Assembly (NCBI GenBank): GCA_038373865.1 | Contig: JAXGGA010005836.1 | Location: forward strand, 1-64,000 | Length of the DNA: 64,000 nt | Origin: Uloborus plumipes | Lineage: Eukaryota > Arthropoda > Arachnida > Araneae > Uloboridae | Reading direction: 5' to 3' | Part shown: positions 38,536 to 51,700 of the stretch, in pieces | How the letters are laid out: every line of letters starts with the position of its first letter | How positions within the stretch are numbered: the stretch's first letter is position 1 | Program-made: the position numbers and the translations under genes | The notes under the pieces: generated by a model | The model's database searches: none | What the model saw: only the letters and a program-made list of their open reading frames with translations | Told to the model about the DNA's origin: nothing

Positions 38536-38607
38536 ATCGGCTAAATAATGAGATAACGTGACGCTTTTATAATAGACATGGGTTCGAAACTCGTAGTATA
38601 TCCTAAA
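38536..38607 (+). pseudogene. Weak tRNA-like relic
   Basis: A B-box-like GGGTTCGAAACTC (38580-38592) forms a T arm with five possible pairs, two of them G-T. An A-box-like stretch (CGGCTAAATAATGAGATAAC) lies about 45 bases upstream, and TTTTATAATAG lies at anticodon-loop distance. The acceptor stem does not close. It may be a decayed tRNA gene or the head of a tRNA-derived SINE, or chance. Confidence 0.2.
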
Positions 38608-39688
38608 AATAATAAATACGATATTTTTATTAAATTATTTAGCAAAATGTATTTACTTAAAACTTTACAGTTGTTGAAGTAATTACACTTGTCTAATAAT
38701 AACTTGTGGTTCTTATTTTTAATGTTAACTTTGAGCAAACGAAAAAAACTCAGATAATAGAATCATTATGCAGAGTAGATATTATGAATCCTGTCATTTT
38801 TTCATATATACTTATTACATTGTCTTCGTAGTATATACTTGTGCTTTTTTAAATTGCTGATTTGTTTTCCTTTATTTAGCAATGCGAAAAGCGAGTAATT
38901 CTGTTAAAGTAAATATTCAGGAAATATCATTATATGTATATAATTACGGTGTAAATCTAAGATACTTATAGCGATTACTTTTTACATGTTTTAATTTTAA
39001 AAAGCGGCTGCGTATGCTAATTTTCCATATACATTATTTTTAGCATTAATATTTTGTCTAATGCGCTTTCAAGCCTATGAAGTAAATTATTACGAGGTCG
39101 TACTTCATAAACCCTATTAAAATTGACGGCAAAACATATAAACCAAATTGTAAAAAAAAAAAGTCCGAAAGAACAATCTCTCATTTTTTAACACTCGAGA
39201 CATAAATACAAAAAATAAACGACAAACATAAAAATACAAAAAATAAACGACAAAAACTCTCCGTCGACTATTCATTTTTTTCCCTTTAAAATCTTTATTT
39301 ATTTCGATCTCCCATCGGTGCTGACATTTATTCGTAAAAGTATGGACTGTTTAATTTATTATGCCTTCCTAAACCAAACGGATAATCTTTCTTTATTAGA
39401 GGGCGTAAACAAGAAGAAATGGGGCAGGGGCAATGGATGCTCGACTCGAAATATTAATTTCGAAATTTCAACAGACATGTTCCATCACAAATAATATGAG
39501 TCAGAATATAAAGCAGGAGAAAAGTTATCTTACTTTTTCATTATTTGTTGAACGATAAGTTTTGCTGTTCGCACACTTGCTGGATTTGATTTTAGGAAAG
39601 TATACTTTTGTGTTATTTTTTGAATGGGATATTATTATTTTATGCAGTAAGTTCATGTCAACCGGCATCAGTTGGAAAAGAGATCTAT
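38608..39688. other. AT-rich sequence, no gene seen
   Basis: Contains a short direct repeat: AAAATACAAAAAATAAACGACAAA-type wording appears twice at about 39205-39255. Otherwise unremarkable. Confidence 0.45.
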
Positions 39689-39903
39689 ACTGCAAAAAAT
39701 AAACTTGTTTTTGCAGTATGGGACAGAGATTCCATTTTAAAACTAAAATGTACAGTAATAAACTGAAAAAAATAGCAATTTTAGTTTATTACTGTAAAAT
39801 TTGCAATTTTACAGTTTATTACGGTAAAATAAGCAATTTTTACAGTTTATTACCATAAAATTAGCTGTATTAAACTGTAAAATCAACATTTATTTTTTGC
39901 AGT
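39689..39903. mobile_element. Modular foldback repeat, copy 3
   Basis: Clean ends: ACTGCAAAAAATAAACTTG at 39689 and the inverted form TTTATTTTTTGCAGT ending 39903. Inside are GCAGTATGGGACAGAGATTC, then alternating ATTTTAGTTTATTACTGTAA blocks. It is 215 bp and non-coding. This is the best-bounded copy of the family in the window. Confidence 0.8.
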
Positions 39904-39999
39904 GTGGCCAATCGTGTAATGGCTTATCAGTTTTCAATCACGTTTGTTGCAATTACAATAACATGAATTAAATCCAGTTATTTTTTTAAAATTTAAAAG

Positions 40000-40095
40000 T
40001 ATTTTTATGGTAATAAACTGTAAAATTACTAATTTTGCAGTAATAAACTGCAAAATTGCAAATTTTACAGTAATAAACTACAATATTGCAAAGTT
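40000..40095. repeat. Modular foldback repeat, partial copy
   Basis: Three tandem blocks of TAATAAACTGTAAAATT type (about 40011, 40041 and 40070) without the terminal ACTGCAAAAAATAAAC sequence. It lies only about 100 bp after copy 3, and may be a fragment of it or of another copy. Confidence 0.6.
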
Positions 40096-40530
40096 TTCCC
40101 CGTGCATTTTACATTTTTAATGCTTCCGGAATTACAATGTAAAAAATCTTTTTTGAATGCGTATAGTTCTGGCTTTGTCTGCTACCGCAGCCCCTAGTAA
40201 TGTTTGTGGGAACAGCCACGCGATCTGAACTAATTATGATTTGAGTATAATGCTCTATCCCCTTATACCTTGAGCCATCGCTGTCAATCCTCCTGTATCC
40301 GAGGAGGGATCCGAGAGAGTGGGGTGTGTTCCATCACTCACTAAATTTGATTTTTTTTTCTATTCAACTTTTGGGGGGACGTACCATACCACAGAGCCGG
40401 ATCGCGTTGTGCTGTAAGTAGACTGAGTCATAACATGAATATATGAGCATGAATTTTGAGGACGGCACATAGTTTTAAAATAAATTATATTCACCGGCCT
40501 CCCAATCCTATTATTAATATTTTGGTTTGA

Positions 40531-40561
<31 letters not shown>

Positions 40562-43349
40562 GAAAGTTCAAAAATGTAACATTGTCGGGCACTATTTTTT
40601 CATGGGTTTGATGAAGACATAGCTTGTTTTACACTGATTCTTTCATGATTATTTTATATTTCAAAGGAAACATTAATCGTAATTTTTTTTTGCAGTAACT
40701 ATTGCGTAATCTATTATATTATTAAAAGAAATAATATTTATTTATTTTTGAACAATTAATGCTAAAAACATTTTTGTGAGGGAATAGCACGACTTCCATG
40801 AAATTACAATCCAGGAAATAGACCTTACTGATATTTGAGTCAATATCATGCAAGTGTCTTCATAAACAAGAACGTAACACATGATCAGTCAGTTCTTATG
40901 CATTATTTTATTTCATTTAACAGTAAATCATATGAAAGGGAATGACGGATACAAAAAACCATTAACCGATTTTATGTTTTCAGAAGGATTTCAAGAACAA
41001 ATTTTCAGCAACTTAAAGACAGACGCATGCTTCAATTTTCTTCTGTGACACCAACTCTAAATTGCCTAAGTTTTTGTTTAAAAAAATATTTTGTTGTGAT
41101 TCGTACAGAGCTAATTTACTTTTGAGGGGGAATCATGCTACTCGCTGGAGACAAGCCTCATAATACTTACGTAAATTAATTTTTAATGAAATTTTCATTT
41201 GTTTACTTAACGTATTCAATATGTTAAAATAAAACGCACAAAAATGAGATCTTGTTTCTTGTTTGCTTAATAATAGTTTTTGGTTTTTTTTTCAACAGCG
41301 GGAACAAGTGACGGAAGGACATTTTGGCACTTTAGACCTATGTAAAATGCATTTAAAATAAAATATAGAAGTTTTACTTTTGTAAACTTGTTAACCACAA
41401 TTTGAAAAATAGTTTAAACACCTGAAACTATGTATAAGTTAGAAATTGTTTGCAAACTATCATGAAGACATGAGAATGACTCTTAGAGTATTTAATACTC
41501 ATTGAGTTAACATTTAAACACATAAATAATTGACTTATTATTCTGTATGATTTTGGACCACATTATTTTTCAAGCGAAAGAGTTAATTTTAATATAAGGC
41601 GTTATTAATCTTCAAAATTACAATCTGCAATAGCCAAGCATTATCATTTTGACTATCAGTGTTAATTAAATAAAAGTTTGTTTAGTACAAATTAAAAAAA
41701 TGACTTTCTCTGCGTAGATGATTAAATATTTGCATGTTTGTTATAATTGTTACCAATTTGATAGTTTTCCAAAAACGAAAATTAAAATAACACTATTTTA
41801 AATGTGGAAGTAAAATTTGAAACCGCAAATATTAACTTTAAAATTCTCTAATTTAGTGTTAGAAATAAATTTACTGTAATATCCCTAAACTATTCTACAG
41901 AAAAAAGGTAATAAATGCGTCTTGAAAATACGTCGCTTGTTATCATCATTTACAAGACACAGTGTCATTTACAGCAAATTTTATTTCACCTGCTTCAGAG
42001 AACTTCCCCTTAGTTCCTTTTCTCAACATCTAGTATTGCTATTCATAAAAATGCAAGGCAGCCTTTACTCCTCGTGAAAAGAAGCACTCAGTATTACGTG
42101 TCATAAATCTGACGCATTTCTGTGAAGAGTTATCCATTAAAATGAATCTCTTTCTTTCACATCACTCTGAGTTACTGACGTACAATATGTGTGTTTGACA
42201 TTGATACGTTGCTTATTCTTATTATCAGGTTGTTTCGAGAGCATAATATGAAAATCTATGCAAAATTCATTCATCATTTGTTCATTCATTAGCCAGTGTT
42301 ACGTCGATAATAGGGGTGAGAAATACGTGCCATTTTTATTGTATAGTTGACTAGTTTTACCCGGAAGGATTTCTTTTTTCTTATTTTATATTTGTAAATA
42401 AAGTGGAAACTATGTTTACGATCTCATTTTATACTGTGTTTTAAATACTTGCATATACTTTTATGTTACTTTAAGGTTTTTCTTAACTGGCAGTTTTACA
42501 TTTGTTAATGAAGTTTAGATAGCAGTTCTGATTCACCTATTTTTATACGTCAACATTAAGACTTTCAATGTAATTGTTATCACATTTCCCTACTGTAATA
42601 ATGGAGGTTATCATATGCGTACAACTTACTTAAACATTAATAATGTTTTCTGTTTCACTTTCCTTCCCGGAAAACATTTCCTTCCTGTGTATTTTTATTG
42701 CAAGAATTTGGGATTATGTCTCTTATTTCATTTTATATAGCATTTTAAACCCCTCACACACATGATAAACTATTTAAGTATTTTTTTACTTGAGCGTTTG
42801 ATTTGAATTCCTTAGTGCGTTTTTCTTTTCTTTCTTTTTTTTTTTTTTTAGTTTTTCAGATCGTTGATATTTTTTTATTAAAAGGAAATGTACGTACCAC
42901 GCGCAAACTTATTCTAAACTGTCGTTTTTAAATAAAAATATACGTTTTTTTTTTTTTTTTTTTAAACTTATGAAAGAACTATTACTGCTAGAACCATTGC
43001 CGACCGCTAATGTCTTTTCGCATTTATCACATAATTTTTTGATGGAACAACAAAATAGCTGTTCATTTCCGCGTTAAACCAGTCATCGCGGCATTTTCAA
43101 ACGTGTTCAGAAGATGTTTAGGGCTTTTTATGAGTATACCATCAATTTTAAAAAGTAAAAATCAGCTAAAGTGAAATAAACTGTTAAGTTGTAAACATCA
43201 ACAAACATTGTAGACATCAAGTCTCAATTGTTTTGCTCTATACAATTTCACCAAGCAAAGTCGCTTTGCAATGTCTTTTTTTTTTTTTTTTTTTTTTGAC
43301 ATTCTCTTCGTTTTTTACGCAACACTTGGAAGCAGTCATCTGTTGCTGG
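40096..43349. other. Mostly AT-rich sequence, no gene seen
   Basis: A slightly GC-richer patch at about 40170-40440 (including TCCTCCTGTATCCGAGGAGG, a small inverted repeat near 40290) shows no gene. T runs at 40531-40553, 42838-42850, 42945-42963 and 43277-43297 are simple repeats. No exon or RNA gene is supported. Confidence 0.45.
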
Positions 43350-43358
43350 TGGCGATCC

Positions 43359-43380
43359 ATATCAACCATCACTTTGCTAC
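43359..43380 (+). repeat. Flanking direct repeat, left
   Basis: ATATCAACCATCACTTTGC-TAC at 43359-43380 recurs at 43857-43878, bracketing modular repeat copy 4. The similarity weakens further left (GGCGATCC against AGCCATCT). Confidence 0.85.
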
Positions 43381-43847
43381 ACTGCAAAAAAAGTATTGTT
43401 TTTAAGGTAACTACAGCTAATTTTCAGTAATTTTACAGCAATAAACTAAAATTGCTAATTTTACAATAGTAAACCAAAATTGCTAGTTTTACAGTAATAA
43501 ACTGTAAATTGCTAATTTTACAATAGTAAACCAAAATTGCTAGTTTTACAGTAATAAACTGTAAATTGCTAATTTTGCAGTTTATTACGGTGCATTTTAT
43601 AGCTGTAAACTGGAATCTTTGCTGCCAGTATTATACTGTTGTTTTTACAGTATAAAACAGCTAATGTTATCGTAATTAACTGTAAAATTACTAATTTTAC
43701 CGTAATAAACGGTAAAATTGCTAGTTTTACAATAACAAACTGTAACATGTCTAGTTTTAGTTTATTACTGTGCATTTTATAGTTTTAAACTAAAACCTCT
43801 GCTTTCTCTATTACACTGTAAAAACAAAAGTTTATTTTTTGCAGAGT
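43381..43847. mobile_element. Modular foldback repeat, copy 4 (expanded)
   Basis: Starts ACTGCAAAAAAAGTATTG and ends TTTATTTTTTGCAGAGT. At 467 bp it is about twice the length of copy 3, because internal blocks such as TTTACAGTAATAAACTGTAA and GCTAATTTTACAATAGTAAA are repeated in tandem (43450-43570). The sequence CAACCATCACTTTGCTAC occurs both just before (to 43380) and just after (to 43878) the element, within a 22-bp perfect direct repeat. Confidence 0.8.
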
Positions 43848-43856
43848 AGCCATCTA

Positions 43857-43878
43857 TATCAACCATCACTTTGCTACA
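43857..43878 (+). repeat. Flanking direct repeat, right
   Basis: Second copy of the 22-bp direct repeat bracketing modular repeat copy 4. The length is unusual for a cut-and-paste target-site duplication. Confidence 0.85.
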
Positions 43879-46746
43879 AAACGCACAGCATTTTTTTACG
43901 TCAGTAACAACTTGGACTTTTTGCACTGTTAAAACTTATGGATTTTATATGGCGCCTTCTAAAGTGAAACCAGTCGTATCACTAGCGATACCCTTGAATG
44001 GTGACACCTTTAAAAGTGCCGTTTGACTCTGTATAGTAACCAATGTAAGGGTGCACTCATAACACTATAAATAATGCACAGTAATGCTGTAACAAATTAA
44101 AGAAAAAATCGAAAGTATACCTTTGCATTAAGGATATGTAAATCATAGTGCGAAGAAAAATGACGCCCCTTTAAAAGTTTCAAAAATAAGTTTTATAAGC
44201 ATGATGGACATGTATTGCATATTTCACTTGACTAAAAGTGGATAAGATACACTTCAAATAATTTCGCTATGTATTTTTTTCTTATAATTTATAATTAGCA
44301 TACCAAGAAATGGTGTTCACGGAATAATACAATGGCAATTATTACGTGCTCAGCCTTGTCAGAAGGGAAATAAAGTAATATGATAACCAGCTGTTAAATA
44401 AAGCGACGATAGAGCATTTTAATGATGACAAAACAAGGACTGACATTAAATTTTAAATAATGCTCTAATACAACATCTATGATTGATCATCTGTTTAAAA
44501 GATTCTTATACCGTTAAATTCTATTTAAAACATCTTCTTTAATTTCTCAAACATTTTTTTCTCATTTAACTTTTTTTTTACTTGTTTAACTTCACAATGA
44601 GAAACGAGATACTGAATGATCAAACTAAGGACGAAACTTTTTTTTTGAAACTCATTCTAAAGTTTGCAGTTTTTAATTAACTCTTTATGTTACGGAGGTG
44701 TAAGCGAACCATCAAATTCTATTCTTTTAATCTATCTATTAAAAGAGGAGGTGTGCTCTCTCTTTGATAAAAACGTTTAGAAAAGAAATACAAATGAAAA
44801 TTTTTACACGGAAGAGCTTGTTATAATTTCCTGAGAGAATTTCCGAAAGTATTTTCTGAAATATTTTTTTCCTCTTCTCCCCGTAAAGTGATGCTGGTAC
44901 CAGCTGCTGGTTACGATTTTTGTTTAGCTTTGCAGAATGTGACGTTAAACGTTAGAAATAAATCATCCAAATGGTATTCAAGGAACGCATTTCTCAAAGA
45001 TTTACAGCTGTATTAATGTTATTTAACTTCACTTTTCAACCTGCAAAAGATGTATGTTGCTTTTACTTCCATATAAAACACTAAAAAGTCTTGAAGCATG
45101 AAACTTGCTTTTAAATCATTCTTCACAGTATAAAACTTTAAACAAATCAAATGAAAATCTAAGCGAAAATATAATTAAGTCATATAAAAATGTAGTTTGG
45201 GTTTCTAAAGTTTTACTTTTTTTTTCTTTCAAATACGGTGATTGAATTTAATTTAGTTTCCTAAATATAACCAAATAATTTATTTAAAAATAATCGGTTA
45301 TTTTGAGTTGATTATTGCTTGTCAATATTAATATTGTTTTTAATAGTTTGAAGCAATATCTTAGTAATGTGTAATCAGTGTGATACAATTTTATAATTTT
45401 AAACTGTTTAAATAAATTCAGATTTTGACAAGGTAAAATCTGCCTTTCTGCCACTTTTGTGTCATGTTTAATTAAGTAGATTTCAATTATTTATTTTTTA
45501 TAAACCTATTTTTATTTTATTTTTAACTGCTCTTTGAGTTTGTATATACTCATTTATCTAAAAATTCGTTATTTTTTTCTTCCAATATTTCCTTCGTTCA
45601 AGCTCTACATACACACGTATGTACATATCTTTTTTAAAAAAATAATTAACATAAAAAAGAATTTTGACAGCTTGAATTCAAATTATGTTCTTCGCAATGA
45701 CGAATTCCAGGTGTGTATGTGCGTAGACGTGTGTTGGCGTGTATGTGTTTCCATGTGTGCGTGCTTTAAAATGTGTGTATATGTGTGCGTGTGTACGTGG
45801 TCGTGTGTGTGTGCAGGACAAGGGCACTATCACTCAAATTAGCAGGTGGACGTCCTAGGAGGTTGGATCACTGGGAAGCATCCTGTAGCAGACTTTGAGT
45901 CCTCTCTGAAACAGGGGCTGCACGACAACTGAGGTCGAAAATGAAAGTTAATAACAATTTGTCATTGCTCAAAAAAAAAAACTGCATGCAACTTTTACTA
46001 CGTAACTTTATAACGCTACTGTAAATTGTTTTAACCGGTGAAATTTTATTTTTTCAAACGGAGAAAATATATCATTGTTTTACAGATTTCGTGTCTGTTC
46101 CAGATAAAACGAAAGCCTAATGAAACCTACGTATAAAGTTCACCACTGTGTCCGCATTTTTGCACTGGAAATTATGAAAACTGGAATTATTTGCTAAAAA
46201 GACAACACATTTCATCTAGAATCTCCTACTAGCAGGCTTGATACTCCAAACAACTGCATATAATCGTAGGTTATATACAACAAAATTTATAGTGTGGTTT
46301 TTTTCACTTTTATTATTGTTCGAGTTTTGCAGATGCTCGCTAATTTGCATAGAAGGGAAATGGACTTGATGTTTCTTAATGCTACAGATATACTTTGAGC
46401 AAAGCAAGTGCTCAAATGTAAAAACATATAATGCAACTTTGAAAAGCAAAAATGCGCAGGAATACTACAGACAGCGCCTGGAAAATTCCTGCATTTGTAC
46501 AACGTTGCATTATATTTTTTTTTTATTCTTAAGCATAAAGGGATTCATCTATTTTGTTCATAATTGTATCTTTACTTTTAGTTTATGATTGTTTGTGCTA
46601 CTTTTTGTACTGTGTTTAAACTAAATAAATCAGATACTCAATTTAGGCTGAGACTAGAGCAGTCGTACCTCCCAATATTAGTATGGCAGATTTAATCTAG
46701 AGGGAAAAGGGAACGAGGGAGCGAAACAAGGGGAAAAGGTCAATAA
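43879..46746. other. AT-rich sequence with a GT-rich patch, no gene seen
   Basis: No domain-bearing frame. The 102-codon frame at 45534-45842 ends in a Cys/Val-rich tail that is only translated TGTGTG repeat. The stretch 45841-45930 is GC-richer but without a recognisable product. Confidence 0.45.
45708..45815 (+). repeat. Imperfect (GT)n microsatellite
   Basis: Interrupted TGTGTG/CGTGTG tract with substitutions (TGTGTATGTG, GTGTGCGTGTG). An old, eroded GT repeat. Confidence 0.8.
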
Positions 46747-47395
46747 TGTTACAAATCTTGTAAATAGTTGTTGTTTTTCCTGCCTTGCACCATTTTTGGC
46801 GAGGAATCGCTTGGTGTCACTAGTTTTGGTTTCCTCTGGCGACATGTTGCAAAAGTATCTGAAGATATCACTTTTACCATTTGTATACCGACCCTGTAAC
46901 ATTTTGTAGTTTTTGCACTTACCCTACATTTAATCAGCATGAAGACATTTTCACGCTGAGTTGCAACATTGTGGTTTTTTCTTTTTATCACTAGAACTTT
47001 CTTGAATGGATTATTTAAGTTTGTGAATGAACAGAACACTCCGGATTTTGCTAGAATGTTGTAGAAATTTTCTTCCGAGTATAAATAGCTGTCCAACTGC
47101 CTTGAACACAGTTAGTTAGTTTTTCTCAGATTTGATTTCTGAGAGGCTCGTTTTATTCGCTTGGGCGCATGTTTGTTTTGCTTTTGTAATTTTTTAATTA
47201 CTGTTCACGTTATATATGTGGTGCTGAGTTACTGTTGAGAGTACAGTGTACTGTTTGCTACCTAATTGCTGGATGTTTAGCAATTTATTCCTGCTCCTAT
47301 TGTAAATAAGTGTACTACATACTTGTAAATAAATTTATAGTTACTTCCTCATTATTGGAATTATTATTAAGAAAGTTGAAGGTGCTACGGACTCA
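46747..47395 (+). mobile_element. Possible solo LTR
   Basis: A segment with LTR-like architecture. It starts TGTTACAAATCTTG (46747), has a TATA box in context (GAGTATAAATAGCTG, about 47078), GC-richer sequence after it (GAGGCTCG, 47142), and AATAAA-type signals near its end (TGTAAATAAATTTATAG, about 47325). A CA end is available near 47395. I could not find a convincing target-site duplication or an adjacent primer-binding site, and no gag/pol is near. It could also be a promoter-bearing fragment of another repeat. Confidence 0.25.
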
Positions 47396-47730
47396 TTATA
47401 GTAAGTTTAATATGACTCCTTGATTTCTGTACTCTATTTTGCGAAGAAATCAATCTCTGTTTTTTTCTTACAAGTAATTTGATTCTTTTATTTTGAAAAA
47501 TTACATTAAGAAATTTAATACACATATAGAGATACACTAAATTCATGTATTTTTATTTATCACAGTTAAATAGAGTAGCTTGAAGCCAATCGTTTGATTT
47601 TTCTTTTAGAAGAAGAACATGTGTTACAATTATCTATTTTAGGGTAAAAATCTAGAGACAAATATTCTTATGATAACACACTGAGATAGTTTTGTTTATG
47701 TGGAAAAAATCAAGTATTTATTGAGCTTAA

Positions 47731-48701
47731 CCCGGGAGAACGCGCGTCTCCGAGGCAAACGTTAGGACGCGCGGAGTCATAAAACTACCCCAAACCTTTG
47801 AATGAACCCAAAATTCCTTCCTACGCAGTTGAAAACTTTTATATTTTAATATTTCTCTCTTAAAACCATATTGCAGTACAATTACAGACATTGAAACCTA
47901 TCATTTAGACAAAAATATGCTACCCAAACCAACTTTCTTTCGCAATTCTGTTTAAAGGTATGGATTGCATATTTTTTACACAAAGCTCATATAAATTTTG
48001 CGGGTTATTACATTTTATATAATTTACAATATTTATAACAACTAACATTCCAGAATTGATGTTTTTAAAGAAAACTGATAGATTTATATTTAAAATGTTT
48101 CAACCTTTAATCGAAACTAATTGATTTACTTGATTTCATTTTGTCTCCTCCCGTATTTTTATACTGCATGTATGAAGATAAACAAAATATTACTTTGATT
48201 GTAGTTATCATAATTTAAGTACTTTTTACACTAGTTGAATGAAAGGGAGATGATAATTTAATTGAATAAGTGTCCCTTTCACTTTATTTGCTCAATTTCT
48301 TAATAAGTATTATTTCGGTATCATTTTTCCCTCCAAAAAGGATTTAAGAAATGTATTTACTAATGAACATAAAAAATACTTTCTACATGGTTGTTTCAAA
48401 GTACAAATTTCTTTTAATTGAAAAAAAAAGTGACGAACTGACCGTATCAGGCAGGCGAAATAGTTGATCTGTCAAGCAAACGGAAGGACGCGCGGGGTCA
48501 TAGAATGACCCCAGTAACTGACCAAACGTGTCTTGGCTGAATGCAAATGCCAGAAATACCTCCGAATTAGTAACAAAAGGTGAATGGGAGGTAGAAACTC
48601 AGCTACTGAGAAGAAAGGAGTGAACTGGTACATAGTTTTCTTGGAATTGGAGTTGGAAAATTACTTTCGGGTCATAAAATGACCCCGCGCGTCCTCCCGA
48701 G
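47731..48701. mobile_element. 971-bp piggyBac-like MITE
   Basis: Ends CCCGGGAGAACGCGCG and, inverted, CTCGGGAGGACGCGCG. They are flanked by TTAA at 47727-47730 and 48702-48705. Next to the right terminus is GGGTCATAAAATGACCCC (48669-48686), a near-perfect small palindrome. The same motif recurs inside at 48497-48514 next to another GGACGCGCGG, and a decayed form is near 47770. The body is AT-rich and non-coding. TTAA targets and CCC-type ends are the piggyBac hallmark. Confidence 0.85.
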
Positions 48702-48705
48702 TTAA

Positions 48706-51700
48706 TTAAAAATATGAAACAAAGTCTGCAACATCCCACATTGACATATAAGGTTTTATTAGGCTTACATTGCGTCTGGAACAGGCATAAAACCTGTGAA
48801 ATAATGATTTAATTTGGGAGTTTGAAAAACAAAGCTTGACCGGTTAAACTTCAATAAAAAATAGAAAAGAAATTTATTTTTATATATGTCTGCTCAAAAT
48901 AGAATACAATTAGATTTTCTTATGAAAAAAAGGTTTTCTCAAAGAAACAATGATGGAAAAGGCAAAAAAAAAATAACGTGTCCTTATCTCTTTTCAATTT
49001 ATGCAACTCAAGAAAGAAAAACTGAAACCATGAAATCAAACAAATTTTACCCAAAAGAAACATTCGGAACATTTCGAATTTCGCGACATTTGGTATAATA
49101 CGATCTGTCAAGTCAAAAGTGAGCCAAAATCCTGAAAGAATACAGCCTCGGAGGAATACACGGTACGAAACTAAGAAATACAAAAAAACCAGTCTCACTT
49201 CGCTGGAATTTGATGCGAGATACGGATGTAAGAAGGACGTTTTTAGCTTGTTCCGTTTGCGTAGCAAAGTTCCTGGCTAAAAAGAAAAGAAGTGATTTAA
49301 TTTTTGTTTACGTTTCATTCTAGACCCTTTTCTTTCTTTTTTCGATACATTTAAAGGAAGTGTTGTAGTTCATTGTAAATCTTTTGTACTTTTATGAGAT
49401 TACCTTTAAAATGATGTCGTTAATGAACGTGTGTTTGTTTTCATATCAGTTTAAATACATTTTTTAAAGGTAGGCAATATCAAAGCGCCAGCATTTGTCA
49501 AATTGCTGTATTTCCGTATGGTGAAATTGTTTTGAATCACTAAAATAAACGAATCAGTGTGAGTGAGAAAAAAGAAAAAGAAGAAGAAAAGAGTGGCCTT
49601 CTGGACGGGAGTGCCGACAGAAGTAAAAACTTGAGGAAATACGCGTGCATTTTTTGAATAGTCAGTGGTTTTTCCCATCTTAAAAAAAGCCTATATGCAT
49701 CTTTATCAATGTGCGTTCATACACAATATATGTACGTACTTATATACAGAGGTTTCGGTAACGGTAATGGTACCAGTGTTGCGGGTACAATTATTGTTCA
49801 ATCTGTTTAATATTGAATGTCCCGGGCGGAGCTCAGGCTGGAAAAATGCGTGTAAAAATACTTCAGAATACTTCAAAATTTCGATAGTGTAATGATAAAA
49901 TCAAACGAATCCTACCTTATTCTGTTCTCATTTTATTATGGAGAGACTTTCTTAATTATAGCTGCAACTCTTAAAGACTTCTTAATTCTGTGGCAAACAT
50001 AAGCCCTCACATATTATTTACTGAACTAAAAACATATATTTTCGCACTTAACTACATTCTACATTCGAAAATTATTTGCATAACAAAACTTGGCTCGTAT
50101 ATACAGTTACAGTTACTATTTCAGTTCGTTTTAAATTCTAAATCGAAATATGTTCCGAGCGCCCTCCAGCGGACAACTGAAGACAAAAACATTTGTTTTG
50201 AACAGTGCGTAATGTTTCAGCATCCAGCTCCTTAGCTCATTAAGTTTCTTGCAAAACTTATTAGAAATGGGTTATTTTTTCTGAAATCATGAATTTTCAC
50301 CTAACCGTCAGAGGCAGAAAATATTATCTGATGGCGCTTAAATTATGGACTTCTATGGCGCATAACATTTCCGCACTCGGCTTTTTCTGGTCTCGAACTG
50401 AGTTTTTCGCTGCTCCGTCCGTGCTGTAAATACTGTCAGTAACGTATTGTCAATCCTATCATACATTATTTTTTAATTATGACATTAAATTTTCATAAAT
50501 ATATCTTCAAGCAAAAAAATTGATTTTCGTCATCAAATTATAATTGATAATACAAAGACTTGCACGGATATCGATGCAACTTTGTAATTTATTGTAGTTT
50601 TATAATTAAAAATTTAATTAAATGAATTAAATTTGAATTAATAATATATTTCCAGATTATTATTTTTTTTGATAATTCAGTTTTAATAAACAGCGTATTT
50701 TTATTTTTTAGTTTTAATTAATAATTTAAGTCAGATTGAGCATAGACCTGTATAGAATAACACAGCAAAAGTCATTGCTTGCTTTAAACTTTTACAGTAA
50801 ACCGTATCCAAACTTTATTTGCATGATTATTTTTTCACGGAATCATGTTAGAAAAAATATCATTCTTACCTTTTCATATTTCTCTTAATCTTTACAATCA
50901 AATCTTTTATATATTTTCATGTCAGTAAAAAAAGCATAAAACCTTTGTCTTTTCGTTCAGTATTATTTATTAGAAAGCATCAAAATATTTTCATTCCATT
51001 TGAAGAAAATGAATTATGTAGAAATCTCGAAATATTTAAATCCAACTTATCTAAACGGCCAAACATAAAATAGTGCCTTACTCAAATAGAAATTGCTTTC
51101 TTTGATTTAAGAGCAAAATACTTGTTCATGCATAATCTTCGTTTCATAAATCCAGATCAGGAAATGATCGATGACTTTTTCTCGGTGTTCTGCTTGATTT
51201 ATGATAGCTTTGTAAAACATCTTTCTTTGTTAGGATTAGCAATGGATTCGTAAGTCCTCGGGATAAAAGCATTCATATAAAAAGCACATTCATCATTAAA
51301 ATCTTCCGAGAGCAATAAACAACTCTACTCAATCAGATATCATTAAATCAACAGTGAAAGGTTTCTGTTGGAATAAGCATTTGAACTTCGTAAATAACAA
51401 CATATTCAGAGAAAAAAGGAATAGCAAAGTGAAACATCGTGAGATAAAAAATAGGTATTTCAGATTTAACTTTCGCTTTTTTATTGATAGATCTCAGCTT
51501 TTTCAATTTACTTATGTGGTTTTAATAAGGTAATGACATGTTGATACATGTGATATCTTATACATCATTTCAATAGCCTGATTTTCTCTTACTACGTGAG
51601 ATCTCCCTCATTCTAATTTTAAATATTAAGAGAAATAATAAAAGGTACGAATAATATTTGTCTAAAATAATTCCTTGGAACAAGAATTATGCATACAAAT

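Noticed and set aside
38065..38548. 109- and 135-codon ORFs on opposite strands
   Set aside because: They overlap each other antisense, have AT-driven composition, and show no domain or splice context.
46749..47096. 115-codon minus-strand ORF
   Set aside because: It lies inside the LTR-like segment, antisense to its TATA box, and overlaps another minus-strand frame. No domain seen.
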